This document shows positions 37,943 through 47,476 of a stretch of 61,147 nt of DNA, piece by piece. Position 1 is the first letter of the stretch; each line of letters opens with the position of its first letter. Below the pieces are notes generated by a model that was not told where the DNA came from, searched no databases, and was given only the letters and a program-made list of their open reading frames with translations. The position numbers and the translations under genes were made by a program. This DNA comes from a virus: the IMG/VR virus record IMGVR_UViG_3300042472_000140, positions 1 through 61,147 of that record; one strand, written 5' to 3'.

Positions 37943-40900
37943 TTATTGTTTAATTCCTTCAGTATTATTACGAACTACAACTACTATATTTATCCTCTTA
38001 CCACTTCCTTGCGTTAAAATAAAGTCTTTATAAAATCCATTACAGTAATTTACACGCACTATCATAGACCTCGTGCCTCCAGTGTTGGCTTGTTGTAGTC
38101 CATATATGTCTTGTGAGCCAGATCCAGTTGGAGTTGTTAACGTCAACCATGAAGTTCCAAATCCATTGTCAACCTTTGTTATTTCCCAAGATGAACTATA
38201 GATGATTGTGAATAACTCTCCAAATGCTTGATTTTTTGTGACTGATAAGCTGTACCTGCTAAGATTTAATGTTTCACAACTAAGAACACTTATGTCATTT
38301 GCCGCTAGTACATACTTACGTGTGTACGGGTCGTACCCTCCTAACTTTTGAGTGTTAGGATTTTCCATCATATTTTTTCTAAAGTATCCAGTCATACCTA
38401 TAGATGAGATAGGTACTATCTGATCAGAAGTCATCTCTAACACAGAACCACGTCTTGAGTCTGTCCAGTATACGTTGTCTCCCCACTCAGCAAACGACTC
38501 TGGGTTGTTGCTTATTCCGAAGTCTCCTGGATACGCTACTTGCGTACCTAGCACTTGAGGTATAGATGCAACCTGGCTCCCTCCAACAGCATCGTATAAT
38601 AAGTTCTTCTCGTACTTAACCTGAGATATCTTATTCTCTTGGAATACCAATAGGTCGGTATCTCTAACGTATAGCTTCTGAATTGGTCCAAACTCACTGT
38701 GTAGGTACTTGAAGTTCGCTATAGATAGGTTGAACTCATTTAAGTTATTAATACCAGTGTTTTGACCGTATATACCGCTGTAACATATCGCATTATAGCT
38801 GTGTCGTTCCTTGTAGTCATCAACGATAGCGTTAACTCTTGGGCTATACTGTAGCTCAATTGCGTTGAAGTCATCGTATATTCTATCTGACTCTAGACCG
38901 TTACCAAAGCACCACCCATTGAACGTTGAGTTGACAGTGTTAGGGTTATTTATCTTAATAACAGCTGGCTGTGATGTAAAATTCAACTGGTTAACGTCAA
39001 TACTACTGAACGACACCTTACCTGGAATTGCTAAACCAATACCTGGGAATGATAAATCAATAACTATGTTATACGCATCTGGTATATAAGTTATCGTATA
39101 TATATCAGTAAGAGCGTCCATTGGATCGTTATTCCATAGCACATACACCGTATCTCCGACAGTGAACCAGTGCTCCATGTCTGACGATGTTATAGCAGAC
39201 CCTGGATTTAGTTGTCCTAAATTCGTCTTTCCTGACGCATAAGTCGGTGCTGTATAGTCTAGGTACGACCAAACTACCACGTGCTTACCAGCTACAATTG
39301 GGTACGTGTGAGCTGTCTCGTGATATAAGTCAATAGGTGACTCCTTTGCAACTGTCTCACATATTGTTGGAGTGTCAGTCTGTGTAATCTCAAATGATAC
39401 TTGGAACTTACTTTGATCATTTCCATGACTATCATAAAGATCTGCGGCAGCACTATTTCCCCAACCTGGATTTGTAGGCATACTAGATACAATACACATC
39501 CTTACTGGACCTGGATATGAAGATGATGTAGTAATTACATTATTTTCATAATCTGAATTCGATCCAGTAGCAAACACATAACTATGACCTCTTCTAAATC
39601 TAACCTGAGATCCATATATTTCAGTTCCAGTAACATCAATATAAGAAAAATGATTTCTTGCTCCAGACTCGTACCACCACTCTTCAATATTATCATACAT
39701 AGAACTAGATGGAGTAAATTGCTGTAGTCCTTGAACTGAATTATTTGGATTGAATGTATCCTCTACTACTCGCATAGTAATAACAGCATTAGGAAATATT
39801 TTTCTATCTACTTCAAAAGTTGATGGAGACCAATTTTTTCCAGGAACTATAGCTATAGGATGATCTAAAGAATTTAATATTGGAGTAGTTGCTCTGCAAT
39901 TAAAAACCCATTTATCTCCAACAGTGTATGCTGATTGCATAAACTTAATGTAAAAATAATATCCTGGATTAGCAGTTCCTAGATATGTTATTGGCTGATT
40001 AGATGCTATTTCTTGATCATTATTTGAAAAAATATTAAGACCAACTGGATTTTTAAATACTGAATATGTAGTAGAAGAAGTTATTACTATGGATATTCTT
40101 TCATCATTATAATTTGGGGCTTCAGGTGTAAAAATAGTATTTGCTGGATCAACTATTATGCCATTACTATTTCCACTACCATAATATATTGGGATATCTA
40201 TATATGTTTGATTAACAACTGGGGGATATTGCTCTTTTGTATTTCCACTCCATATAACCCTTGATACTCCAACACCAGTCCATGTATAATTAAACTGATT
40301 AGCATTAGTAAGCTCTGTTAAAGCATCTACTTTTATTGTAAAATAAAGACCAGCTGCCTCACCACCAATACTACCTAAGAAGTTAGATGGTTGACTCTTT
40401 AACTGAAGTATCTTGTACTGTTTATTAGAGTATGTTGGTCCTCCAGTCGTTGATTTAAATATAACGTACCCACCAACTGCAAACTTATCCCTATCAGACT
40501 CAGATATTAAGAAGTGTCTATAAAGTCCATCTATATAGTATAGGATAGGAAATATGTTGTAGTACTCCTTCTTGTTCTGCTTAATAAGCAGTCGATAACT
40601 AGATGCCCACACTGGCGGCTGATTATACACGCTTGCTATAAGACTGTTAGCTGTGTTGGACTGTGTTGCAGGGATGTATACAGTATTGTTTGCTGTATTG
40701 GTTGTGTTTGCGTTAGTAAAGTATGCAGACGTAAGAGCTGTTGTATGTCTACCATAGTCGTCTAAATACTCAATAGCAATCTCGTAGTCTCTGTCTGATC
40801 TAAATGTAGACTTAGGAGCTTCTGAACTAACACCCTCAGATACAGACGTTAAGTTTATCTTAATATTTATAGGCTCATTATTTACACCTACAACGTTGTA

Positions 40901-41905
40901 GAACTGTGTATAGTTACCGTACATCAGCCTACTATCAACAAAGTCTTGAGCCTTAGCGTGCAGTGGAACATTATCAAACGTTCTAGTAAGTTGGTCAGAT
41001 GTAAGTATAGTGTACGTCTTGTTGTTATTAAACGTTAACGTCTTATGTAATCCATCTCCGAATGCGAGCTTCTTCTTGTTAAATATTTCAACAACGCTAA
41101 TATTAGAACTCATCTCGTCGTGCATGAGAACTTGTATGTCTGTTACGTTACGTTTACCAGTGTTAAATGTTATGTCAACAGTGTTGAACTTATTAATCAT
41201 AGCCTTGTTATGACCAGATGCGTAGTCGTACACGTATGCCTTCGGACTGAATGACACAGCCGATAATGGAGACATCGCACTGTACTGACCGTCTATGTAC
41301 TTGTAACGATAAGAGAACGATAAGAACTTCTCAGATATGTTGTTGGCTTGTGTTGTCGTGTCGTTAAACAGTCTAAGTGTTGGTGGATTCAATGGTGGAG
41401 CCATTATTACGCTTATGTCGTCTGCAATTCGTGCGTCATCAATGGCGTAACCCTTTGCTCTTGAAATGTTTATCTTTCTAGGTGGGTTAAGGTCATCCGT
41501 CCAGTATAAGAACCCGTTTATGTAGTTTATACCAGTTATTATATAGTTCCCATTAAAATTTAATGTATCATCTGTACAAGCTAGTACCCTAGTAGTAATT
41601 CCAGTTATAGTGTTGTGCTCAATTACAGCGTCAAAGTCACCAGTGATAATCCAGTATATAAGACTATCTGCATCATATGTTACAGCTCCAATAGTTCTTG
41701 CATTTATAATATCTACACCAAAAAGTGCAGCAAGGTCAGTCTTAATGGTGTTACCTAACGAATTACGAGCAGACCCAATGTTAGAACCCTCGTCTGTATC
41801 CACGTCAATATTCAAGGCGTTACGGTAAACACCCTCTTGGATTAATCTCTCGTCGAGATCTTTATCCATATTACCTCCTACAAAAACGTTTGTAATGTCT
41901 GCCAT
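37943..41905 (-). CDS. Large tail assembly protein with BACON-like C-terminus, 1,320 aa
   Basis: The N-terminus FVGGNMDKDLDERLIQEGVYRNALNIDVDTDEGSNIGSARN is a hallmark of large tail proteins of crAss-like and related Bacteroidota podoviruses. The middle is beta-rich with LYWTDDLNPPRKINISRAKG. Residues about 1215-1310 fit a BACON domain (SSSWEITKVDNGFGTSWLTLTTPTGSGSQDI and VRVNYCNGFYKDFILTQ), a fold linked to mucin or carbohydrate binding. Predicted tail hub or spike component. Confidence 0.75.
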   Translation of the reverse strand: MADITNVFVGGNMDKDLDERLIQEGVYRNALNIDVDTDEGSNIGSARNSLGNTIKTDLAALFGVDIINARTIGAVTYDADSLIYWIITGDFDAVIEHNTITGITTRVLACTDDTLNFNGNYIITGINYINGFLYWTDDLNPPRKINISRAKGYAIDDARIADDISVIMAPPLNPPTLRLFNDTTTQANNISEKFLSFSYRYKYIDGQYSAMSPLSAVSFSPKAYVYDYASGHNKAMINKFNTVDITFNTGKRNVTDIQVLMHDEMSSNISVVEIFNKKKLAFGDGLHKTLTFNNNKTYTILTSDQLTRTFDNVPLHAKAQDFVDSRLMYGNYTQFYNVVGVNNEPINIKINLTSVSEGVSSEAPKSTFRSDRDYEIAIEYLDDYGRHTTALTSAYFTNANTTNTANNTVYIPATQSNTANSLIASVYNQPPVWASSYRLLIKQNKKEYYNIFPILYYIDGLYRHFLISESDRDKFAVGGYVIFKSTTGGPTYSNKQYKILQLKSQPSNFLGSIGGEAAGLYFTIKVDALTELTNANQFNYTWTGVGVSRVIWSGNTKEQYPPVVNQTYIDIPIYYGSGNSNGIIVDPANTIFTPEAPNYNDERISIVITSSTTYSVFKNPVGLNIFSNNDQEIASNQPITYLGTANPGYYFYIKFMQSAYTVGDKWVFNCRATTPILNSLDHPIAIVPGKNWSPSTFEVDRKIFPNAVITMRVVEDTFNPNNSVQGLQQFTPSSSMYDNIEEWWYESGARNHFSYIDVTGTEIYGSQVRFRRGHSYVFATGSNSDYENNVITTSSSYPGPVRMCIVSSMPTNPGWGNSAAADLYDSHGNDQSKFQVSFEITQTDTPTICETVAKESPIDLYHETAHTYPIVAGKHVVVWSYLDYTAPTYASGKTNLGQLNPGSAITSSDMEHWFTVGDTVYVLWNNDPMDALTDIYTITYIPDAYNIVIDLSFPGIGLAIPGKVSFSSIDVNQLNFTSQPAVIKINNPNTVNSTFNGWCFGNGLESDRIYDDFNAIELQYSPRVNAIVDDYKERHSYNAICYSGIYGQNTGINNLNEFNLSIANFKYLHSEFGPIQKLYVRDTDLLVFQENKISQVKYEKNLLYDAVGGSQVASIPQVLGTQVAYPGDFGISNNPESFAEWGDNVYWTDSRRGSVLEMTSDQIVPISSIGMTGYFRKNMMENPNTQKLGGYDPYTRKYVLAANDISVLSCETLNLSRYSLSVTKNQAFGELFTIIYSSSWEITKVDNGFGTSWLTLTTPTGSGSQDIYGLQQANTGGTRSMIVRVNYCNGFYKDFILTQGSGKRINIVVVVRNNTEGIKQ

Positions 41906-41906
41906 A

Positions 41907-42791
41907 TTATTTTAATTGTCTGCTCTGACCACGAAGGCTCATTAATAATCTTGATGGGTGCATGTCACTAAGTCTTAACTTTGCGTTTCTAAACTCTGCC
42001 TGCTTCTCGTCACGTGCCAACTTTCTGTCGTACACTGGGATGTTAACCTTGCCGTTAAGTAGCTTCCACTTGATGTATCTGTTGACGAACTCCTCAGCAA
42101 ACTTGTGGACGTTAATGTTAGCATCAACTCCGTTCGCCATGCCGTCAGATATGTACTCTAGAACGACCAACTGGTTAGCGATTCCAGAAGAGAAGTCTAT
42201 AACACCGTTATTTACCCTAAAGGACGGTCCTGCGAACATATCTCTAGTGTCTGCACCGTATCTAGCACCGATGCTGTATCCGAAGTACCAGCAGTCGTCT
42301 ATGAACCATCCCATGCATCCGCAATAAATTCCAGGTCCGTTGTACTGTGTCTGGTTGATTCTAGATAGGTCAAGGTTAGATGTCCCAGTCAGAACGTTTC
42401 CATCTATGTCGAACAATAAGTTCAAGTTGTTATCCTGCAAATACCCTAACGCTGTGTTAGCCATTCTGTTCTCGTACAGCGGTCTGAGTGTTCCTCCGAC
42501 GTTAATTGAGATGCGTATGTAGTTCACGTAGTCAGACGGTAGGATGAACTTTAAGTCGTCCCCAACCTCTAGCTCGATAGAGTTAACTGGCTTCACCTTA
42601 GAGTCAAAGTTCAGTAACTTGATAGCCTCCTTAGCATAGAAAATAATCTCGTGTCTTCTGACGTTGTTTATCTGCTTATCGTTTCCGACATACATTATCA
42701 TGAAGTTGTTCACTATGTCAGACAACGTAGTGTACTGGTATGACCCATAGTTCGCTGGATCTGAGTAGTACTGGTATGGAGTAATTGGCAT
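41907..42791 (-). CDS. Head-tail ring (connector) protein, 294 aa
   Basis: MPITPYQYYSDPANYGSYQYTTLSDIVNNFMIMYVGNDKQINNVRRHEIIFYAKEAIKLLNFD matches the ring/tail-tube family placed after the capsid genes in crAss-like phages, related to gp4-like tail proteins of P22. Central LPSDYVNYIRISI. Ends in a basic Arg-rich tail. Confidence 0.7.
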   Translation of the reverse strand: MPITPYQYYSDPANYGSYQYTTLSDIVNNFMIMYVGNDKQINNVRRHEIIFYAKEAIKLLNFDSKVKPVNSIELEVGDDLKFILPSDYVNYIRISINVGGTLRPLYENRMANTALGYLQDNNLNLLFDIDGNVLTGTSNLDLSRINQTQYNGPGIYCGCMGWFIDDCWYFGYSIGARYGADTRDMFAGPSFRVNNGVIDFSSGIANQLVVLEYISDGMANGVDANINVHKFAEEFVNRYIKWKLLNGKVNIPVYDRKLARDEKQAEFRNAKLRLSDMHPSRLLMSLRGQSRQLK

Positions 42792-42794
42792 CTG

Positions 42795-43487
42795 TTATTG
42801 TTTATCTTGTTTGTCTTGAACCTCCTCAGAAGATGCTGCCTGAGCAATGTCTGCCTCTCTAATTGATATCCCAGCGTACTGAAGAATCTTAACAACTAGC
42901 TTAGTTTCGTCCGCTATTGGTAACTCAAAGTCCTGGTAATCTATAGCTCCTTGGTCAAATATTGGTGCACCGTCTATAAGTGATACCCACGTCCACTTAG
43001 GGTCAACTGGGGTTCTCAAGTAGTCTAGCGTTATGTCAGAAACTATAGTTGTAGGGTAAACCTTTATAGAGTTATTGTTTTGAGTGTACACTGGATAGTC
43101 TGTAGTAGGACTAGTCATGTTAGACGTTAGTAAGTTCAGTATGTTACTAGGAGCCTTGTCAACCTCTACTGCGTCGTTGTATATTACCGTCTGTGTTAAA
43201 TATAAATCAGATGGAAGTGGGAACTGTGACACCACATACGTAAGAGCTAACGGGTCTGGTCTGAATAAATCTAGTACCTCCTCTGCCTTTCTAACTATGT
43301 TTGAGTATCCGACACCATTCAAGCGAGCGTTCTGCTTGTTCATGGCATTAGAGTACGTGTATATGTAGTCCTCGAATATCTCCATCTGAGCTTGTTTAGC
43401 AAACAGATTAAACTCGAACGGAGTTATGTAACCTCTATTGTCTTTGCTGATGATGGATAGTACTGTATTTCTAACGCTGTCGATCAT
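42795..43487 (-). CDS. Ring/tail connector protein, 230 aa
   Basis: MIDSVRNTVLSIISKDNRGYITPFEFNLFAKQAQMEIFEDYIYTY is the typical N-terminus of a second crAss-like ring protein, followed by LPSDLY and a beta-rich C-terminal half, ending in a Gln/Asp-rich stretch. First gene of this unit, with two -7 boxes upstream. Confidence 0.7.
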   Translation of the reverse strand: MIDSVRNTVLSIISKDNRGYITPFEFNLFAKQAQMEIFEDYIYTYSNAMNKQNARLNGVGYSNIVRKAEEVLDLFRPDPLALTYVVSQFPLPSDLYLTQTVIYNDAVEVDKAPSNILNLLTSNMTSPTTDYPVYTQNNNSIKVYPTTIVSDITLDYLRTPVDPKWTWVSLIDGAPIFDQGAIDYQDFELPIADETKLVVKILQYAGISIREADIAQAASSEEVQDKQDKQ

Positions 43488-43502
43488 TGATTATAATTTA
43501 TA

Positions 43503-43510
43503 CAAAGATA
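43503..43510 (-). promoter_or_regulatory. -7 box TATCTTTG before the ring-protein genes
   Basis: Exact consensus on the minus strand, 15 nt before the start codon at 43487. Confidence 0.7.
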
Positions 43511-43524
43511 GTATTTTATATCTA

Positions 43525-43638
43525 ACTAAATGTAGCAAGACACATGATAGAGATGTAAATGCTTCAAAAAATATTAAAAACTTCGGGCTTAGGAACAAGC
43601 CTTTAAATGTTAACGTGAGGCATTTAGCTTGTGCGTAG
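43525..43638 (+). pseudogene. TnpB (IS200/IS605 OrfB) C-terminal remnant
   Basis: Plus-strand reading frame encoding TKCSKTHDRDVNASKNIKN followed by FGLRNKPLNVNVRHLACA and a stop. This is the end of the RuvC-III region of TnpB-family proteins (H-D-R-D-V-N-A-S-x-N-I). The rest of the gene and the Cys4 finger are gone. It lies on the opposite strand to the late genes, between two identical minus-strand -7 boxes. Confidence 0.75.
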
Positions 43639-43679
43639 TTTAAGAAACCAACACTCTTTTAGGTTGTTGATAGTTCACA

Positions 43680-43687
43680 CAAAGATA
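43680..43687 (-). promoter_or_regulatory. Second -7 box TATCTTTG upstream of the TnpB remnant
   Basis: Exact consensus just after a terminator. May be the original promoter of the ring-protein unit, now displaced by the insertion remnant. Confidence 0.5.
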
Positions 43688-43690
43688 ATG

Positions 43691-43720
43691 AAAAAAAAGG
43701 CACTACCGAAGCAGTGCCTT
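43691..43720 (-). terminator. Intrinsic terminator after the capsid-associated gene
   Basis: On the minus strand AAGGCACT/AGTGCCTT with an 8-nt loop, followed by TTTTTT. Confidence 0.85.
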
Positions 43721-43745
43721 GAATTTAAGATACGTAATTTAACTA

Positions 43746-44066
43746 TTATGCAATAGCGATAGACGTAATTAATTGTTGCGTTGCTCCAACTAATGGTAAA
43801 TCAACAACAATAATAGCTGGACATGGTACAGCTTTAAAATCTTTATCTTGTGCTAAAGCATTAATTACAGCAGCATGAGATGCATAAGTTGCATCAGCAG
43901 TTGTAAATGTAATTGTAATTACATCAGCTGTAGCTACACCTCCTACAGCAGTAAGTACTACCGTTGCGTTTGATGGTGTTGTTACAAAATAATTTGCATC
44001 TGTAGGGATGTAATCCTTTACTAATGATGTTGCAGCACCAATTGTGAACTCTAAAAATCTTGCCAT
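43746..44066 (-). CDS. Small virion protein, 106 aa
   Basis: MARFLEFTIGAATSLVKDYIPTDANYFVTTP..., beta-rich and Ala/Thr/Val-rich. It has its own promoter and terminator, as abundant capsid accessory proteins often do. Probable capsid decoration or head-fibre protein; inference. Confidence 0.55.
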   Translation of the reverse strand: MARFLEFTIGAATSLVKDYIPTDANYFVTTPSNATVVLTAVGGVATADVITITFTTADATYASHAAVINALAQDKDFKAVPCPAIIVVDLPLVGATQQLITSIAIA

Positions 44067-44096
44067 TTTAAAATGTTTAATAGTTAATAACTAGCA

Positions 44097-44104
44097 CAAA
44101 GATA
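44097..44104 (-). promoter_or_regulatory. -7 box TATCTTTG for the 106-aa virion gene
   Basis: Exact consensus, about 30 nt upstream of the start codon; leader GTGCTAGTTATTAACTATTAAA. Confidence 0.7.
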
Positions 44105-44108
44105 CTAA

Positions 44109-44867
44109 TTATTCTGCAAACATGTTCTCAAGAACCTTGAAGAAGTCTAACCCCTCGTCAGAGTGCAACCACGACGACAACGCATCAACTGGCTTCATTC
44201 CAAAAGGAACCGTAAGAATCTTCTTCTTATTGTCAGCTAGGTTATAGAAAATATCCTTGTCTCCTCTGATTGTAACTACCTTCTCTTGTATTGCTCTAGA
44301 TGCTAAGTTATTAAGCTCCATGTCTGGATCTCCAATAGCATCTAAGAAATCTGATGGGTTGTTCTCTGCGTAGCGCATTAGGTCATACTTAACCTCAGCA
44401 GTTGACATCTTGTCAACGTTTCCACGTAAGAACGTTCTTGCTAAACCTAGCATAGTGTTCAAGTCCAACTGCTTTGCAGCAATGATAGCGTCTGTACGAA
44501 GGTCTAACTCCTCCATTCGCACTTGAGCCTCAACCTCTGGGTCGTACTCAAAGAAAACTCCACCACCATTAGCCTCATTGCCAGGATGAATAGCTAAAAA
44601 ATCTTGTTTTGACTTGTCAGTCTTTGGTACGTTTAATATACCCTCTAAAAAAATTATTGGTTCAACGATAGCTGTATCGTCTTGCTCGTCTAAAAACGGT
44701 GATGCATGGTTACGTGAGTAACGCATAGATCTATTTCTACCAGTCTCTGGGTCGTTATATAGCAACCTGCTACGTCTTCCATCCTTAGATGCAATATACA
44801 TGCTCAGTGGAGCCATGTCGTTTGACAGTACATAGGTACGGTCTTTTAGTTCAATTTGTTTTTTCAT
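44109..44867 (-). CDS. Conserved head-cluster protein, 252 aa
   Basis: ELKDRTYVLSNDMAPLSMYIASKDGRRSRLLYNDPETGRNRSMRYSRNHASPFLDEQDD, then FLAIHPGNEANGG and FFEYDP, a conserved pattern from structural clusters of marine and Bacteroidota phages. C-terminal half helical. Location directly after the major capsid gene suggests a head role. Function not established. Confidence 0.6.
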   Translation of the reverse strand: MKKQIELKDRTYVLSNDMAPLSMYIASKDGRRSRLLYNDPETGRNRSMRYSRNHASPFLDEQDDTAIVEPIIFLEGILNVPKTDKSKQDFLAIHPGNEANGGGVFFEYDPEVEAQVRMEELDLRTDAIIAAKQLDLNTMLGLARTFLRGNVDKMSTAEVKYDLMRYAENNPSDFLDAIGDPDMELNNLASRAIQEKVVTIRGDKDIFYNLADNKKKILTVPFGMKPVDALSSWLHSDEGLDFFKVLENMFAE

Positions 44868-44885
44868 TATTATTAGATTAGAATT

Positions 44886-44924
44886 AAAAAAAAAAACAGA
44901 GAGGAATATTTCTACTCCTCTCTG
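44886..44924 (-). terminator. Intrinsic terminator after major capsid gene
   Basis: On the minus strand CAGAGAGGA/TCCTCTCTG with a 10-nt loop, then eleven T. Separates capsid expression from the next gene, which may rely on read-through. Confidence 0.9.
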
Positions 44925-44934
44925 GTATTAAGTG

Positions 44935-46353
44935 TTATGCATTAAACATGAAGAAGTTTTGTGCACCAAGAGTACAAAGTGCTCTTTCAGATAAGTAGTC
45001 AATGAACATAGCATCAAAAGAGTTATTAGAAGCTCCACCTGCTGAACCAGTCACCCAAGTCTTCAACTTTCTATTTTCTTTGTTAGCCATTCTGTAACGA
45101 ACGTGTAAGAACGGACGAGTAGCATTTTGACCAAGAACTTGATCGTATACTGTAGTTGTTCCAGCTGGAACTAAAACTCCGTTAACTGAACCACCTACTA
45201 ATCCACCACGCAATGTAGCGTCATTCAAGTACTTCCAGTCAGACTTATAGAAGTCATAAGATCCACGACGGAATCCAGTGAATCCTAAGTTCAAAGCCAT
45301 GTCCTTATCGTTATCAAACATACCGTAAGATGTTCCAGTAGCTGTAGATTGAGCACCTAACATGTCATCAACATCTAAAGAGAATGCACGATTAACAAAT
45401 AATGTGTTCTCAGCGATAGAACCTTGACCGTCAAGACGCTCAACAATTGTATCAAAGTCACCTAGTGTAGTTGGATTACCTCCAGCCCATACGTTTCCTC
45501 TTTCCTCAATTGCAGCAAATAAACCTTGAGAACCTGCTGTTGGAGTTGTACTTGCGATATTGTATCCAGTAGTTAAAGCTGCTAATGCACCAGAAGCAGT
45601 TTCAGCTTCAATATGCTCAACAGACATCATCTCTAACTGATCATCAAAACGTAGACGTGTTTCAGCTTCAGCTTTAATGTACCATAAGAATCCGTTAGCA
45701 CCATTCTCAGATGTAGCTTCAATCCAACCAATTTGAGACATATCAGATCCTGAAATCTCATAACGGTCCTTAATAATAACTGGTTTAACATCAAAGATTT
45801 TAGGCTCTGGTGTTAATGATCCAACCATTCCATTAGTACCTTTTGCAAATTCAGAACCGTATACGAATGCAGTTACTAATTCAGTAGTAATAACAAATGG
45901 AGAACCAGTTGATGCATAAAATGCTACTGTAAAATCAGCACCACTACTAGCAACAGCTGTAACTAAACCTTTTGCAGAAGCAGAAGTTGATTCTGAAGAT
46001 AAAAATACAACTTGATTTACTCTAAAGTTACATACATCTGTACCACCCATAAGGAATGTAGCTGTATTAGACGCAGCAGCATCATCAGGAATACATCCCG
46101 TATACTTAGTATGCAAACGTCCTTGTTCTGCCCACTTGATTAAGTCAGATGCAAAAGGAATCTCTGCTGTACCTACGTTACGTAAGAATCCAGTGATTGT
46201 ACGGTTTCCGTATCCTTCGAACTCGTTCTTGTCAGTTTCTGGAAGATACTGATTCAAGTAGTCGAAGTCTGTAATATAATTCGTTTGAAGTGCTTGTTGC
46301 ACTGAACTAGGAGTTAACTCTACTCCTGGAGATAAATTGATTGATCCTGCCAT
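44935..46353 (-). CDS. Major capsid protein, 472 aa
   Basis: Position after a scaffold-like gene, length, and sequence (MAGSINLSPGVELTPSSVQQALQTNYITDFDYLNQYLPE...; GFRRGSYDFYKSDWKYLNDATLRGG; PFLHVRYRMANKENRKLKTWVTG) match crAss-like HK97-fold capsid proteins. An inserted loop of about residues 95-170 looks like an extra surface domain. Forms the icosahedral head; followed by a strong terminator. Confidence 0.82.
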   Translation of the reverse strand: MAGSINLSPGVELTPSSVQQALQTNYITDFDYLNQYLPETDKNEFEGYGNRTITGFLRNVGTAEIPFASDLIKWAEQGRLHTKYTGCIPDDAAASNTATFLMGGTDVCNFRVNQVVFLSSESTSASAKGLVTAVASSGADFTVAFYASTGSPFVITTELVTAFVYGSEFAKGTNGMVGSLTPEPKIFDVKPVIIKDRYEISGSDMSQIGWIEATSENGANGFLWYIKAEAETRLRFDDQLEMMSVEHIEAETASGALAALTTGYNIASTTPTAGSQGLFAAIEERGNVWAGGNPTTLGDFDTIVERLDGQGSIAENTLFVNRAFSLDVDDMLGAQSTATGTSYGMFDNDKDMALNLGFTGFRRGSYDFYKSDWKYLNDATLRGGLVGGSVNGVLVPAGTTTVYDQVLGQNATRPFLHVRYRMANKENRKLKTWVTGSAGGASNNSFDAMFIDYLSERALCTLGAQNFFMFNA

Positions 46354-46365
46354 GTTTTCTAATTT

Positions 46366-47424
46366 TTAGCGTTTTTTTATTTTAAACTGGTTACTATTAT
46401 TACCATCGTTAACTACCTTAAGCTGTAACCCAGAAGACTTAGATGAAGGAACTGACGCTCCTCTAACCATGTCGATGTTCTTTCCGTCCTTCTCAAAGTT
46501 TGTCACTGAATCGGACTTCCCTTTGTCGTAGAAGAAGTTTGCAAACTTCTCTGGATCACCAGCTACAGTCATAGCTCTTTGGAACTTCTCCACGTCCTTA
46601 ACATATCCGTTGTCGTCTAGGAATGAACCTATAAGATCTGTCAATGCAGTCTGTGCTTTAGCAGCGTTCATATCTGTTGGCTTGTATACTACCTTATCAT
46701 CTCCCACTTTAAATCCGAAACCTTCGAAACTATCGGTAAACAACTCATTAGTTTTTTCAACAAAATAATTCGACTTCTTAAGTTGTTCCTCTTGCTCTGT
46801 TGCAACTCTGGTCTTATTTGCTTTATAGGACTCGTAATCATTTCTATCAGCCTCTGGTACTAGCGGTTCTCTTGACTCAAGAGATGTGCTGTATTGCTCC
46901 TTCTGCTCATTGAAGTGCTTCTTCGCCTTCTTTAGCTCTTGTTTTAGTGCTATCTTCTTTTCTTCAATCTCGTCTTCAGAGTCTAAGTCTTCGTCGTACC
47001 TGAACTTTCTCATTCGATACTCTACGTCCTCTTCGTCGTCTCCGTTTTCTTTATAGAAGTCAGATAACAGTTTTGTTGGGTCTACCTTATCTAGGTCTCT
47101 ATGTAAATTCACAAAGTCTTCGATACCTCTACCCGTCTCTTTTTTATACTTATTGAATGCAGCCACGTCTTCAGACAACTCTTCAGAGGATACTCTCTCC
47201 TTGAATAAGTCATCGATAGTGTCTACCTCCTTATTGTATTTTGTTCTAATATGTGAAAGAACTGCGTCGTCATCTAACTCAACGACTGGAGCTTCTTCAA
47301 TTTTTTCTTCTACTACTTCATCGGCAACTACTTCATCAGCAACCACCTCTTCAATAACCTCTTGTTCTATTTCAGCGATAGACTTTTCTTCGTAGCCTAC
47401 CTTCTTGAATGTTAATCCTTCCAT
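46366..47424 (-). CDS. Capsid scaffold protein, 352 aa
   Basis: Acidic, coiled-coil-rich (EEVVADEVVADEVVEEKIEE near the N-terminus, DEIEEKKIALKQELKKAKKHFNEQKEQY in the middle) with a basic C-terminus FKIKKR. Location directly before the major capsid gene and composition fit a scaffolding or head-core protein. Confidence 0.7.
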   Translation of the reverse strand: MEGLTFKKVGYEEKSIAEIEQEVIEEVVADEVVADEVVEEKIEEAPVVELDDDAVLSHIRTKYNKEVDTIDDLFKERVSSEELSEDVAAFNKYKKETGRGIEDFVNLHRDLDKVDPTKLLSDFYKENGDDEEDVEYRMRKFRYDEDLDSEDEIEEKKIALKQELKKAKKHFNEQKEQYSTSLESREPLVPEADRNDYESYKANKTRVATEQEEQLKKSNYFVEKTNELFTDSFEGFGFKVGDDKVVYKPTDMNAAKAQTALTDLIGSFLDDNGYVKDVEKFQRAMTVAGDPEKFANFFYDKGKSDSVTNFEKDGKNIDMVRGASVPSSKSSGLQLKVVNDGNNSNQFKIKKR

Positions 47425-47445
47425 TTATATTTGATTTAATTGTTA

Positions 47446-47453
47446 CAAAATTA
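47446..47453 (-). promoter_or_regulatory. -7 box TAATTTTG before the scaffold/capsid genes
   Basis: TAnnTTTG match on the minus strand, about 21 nt upstream of the scaffold start codon. Confidence 0.5.
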
Positions 47454-47476
47454 ACTAAAAAAGTAATACCACCGTT

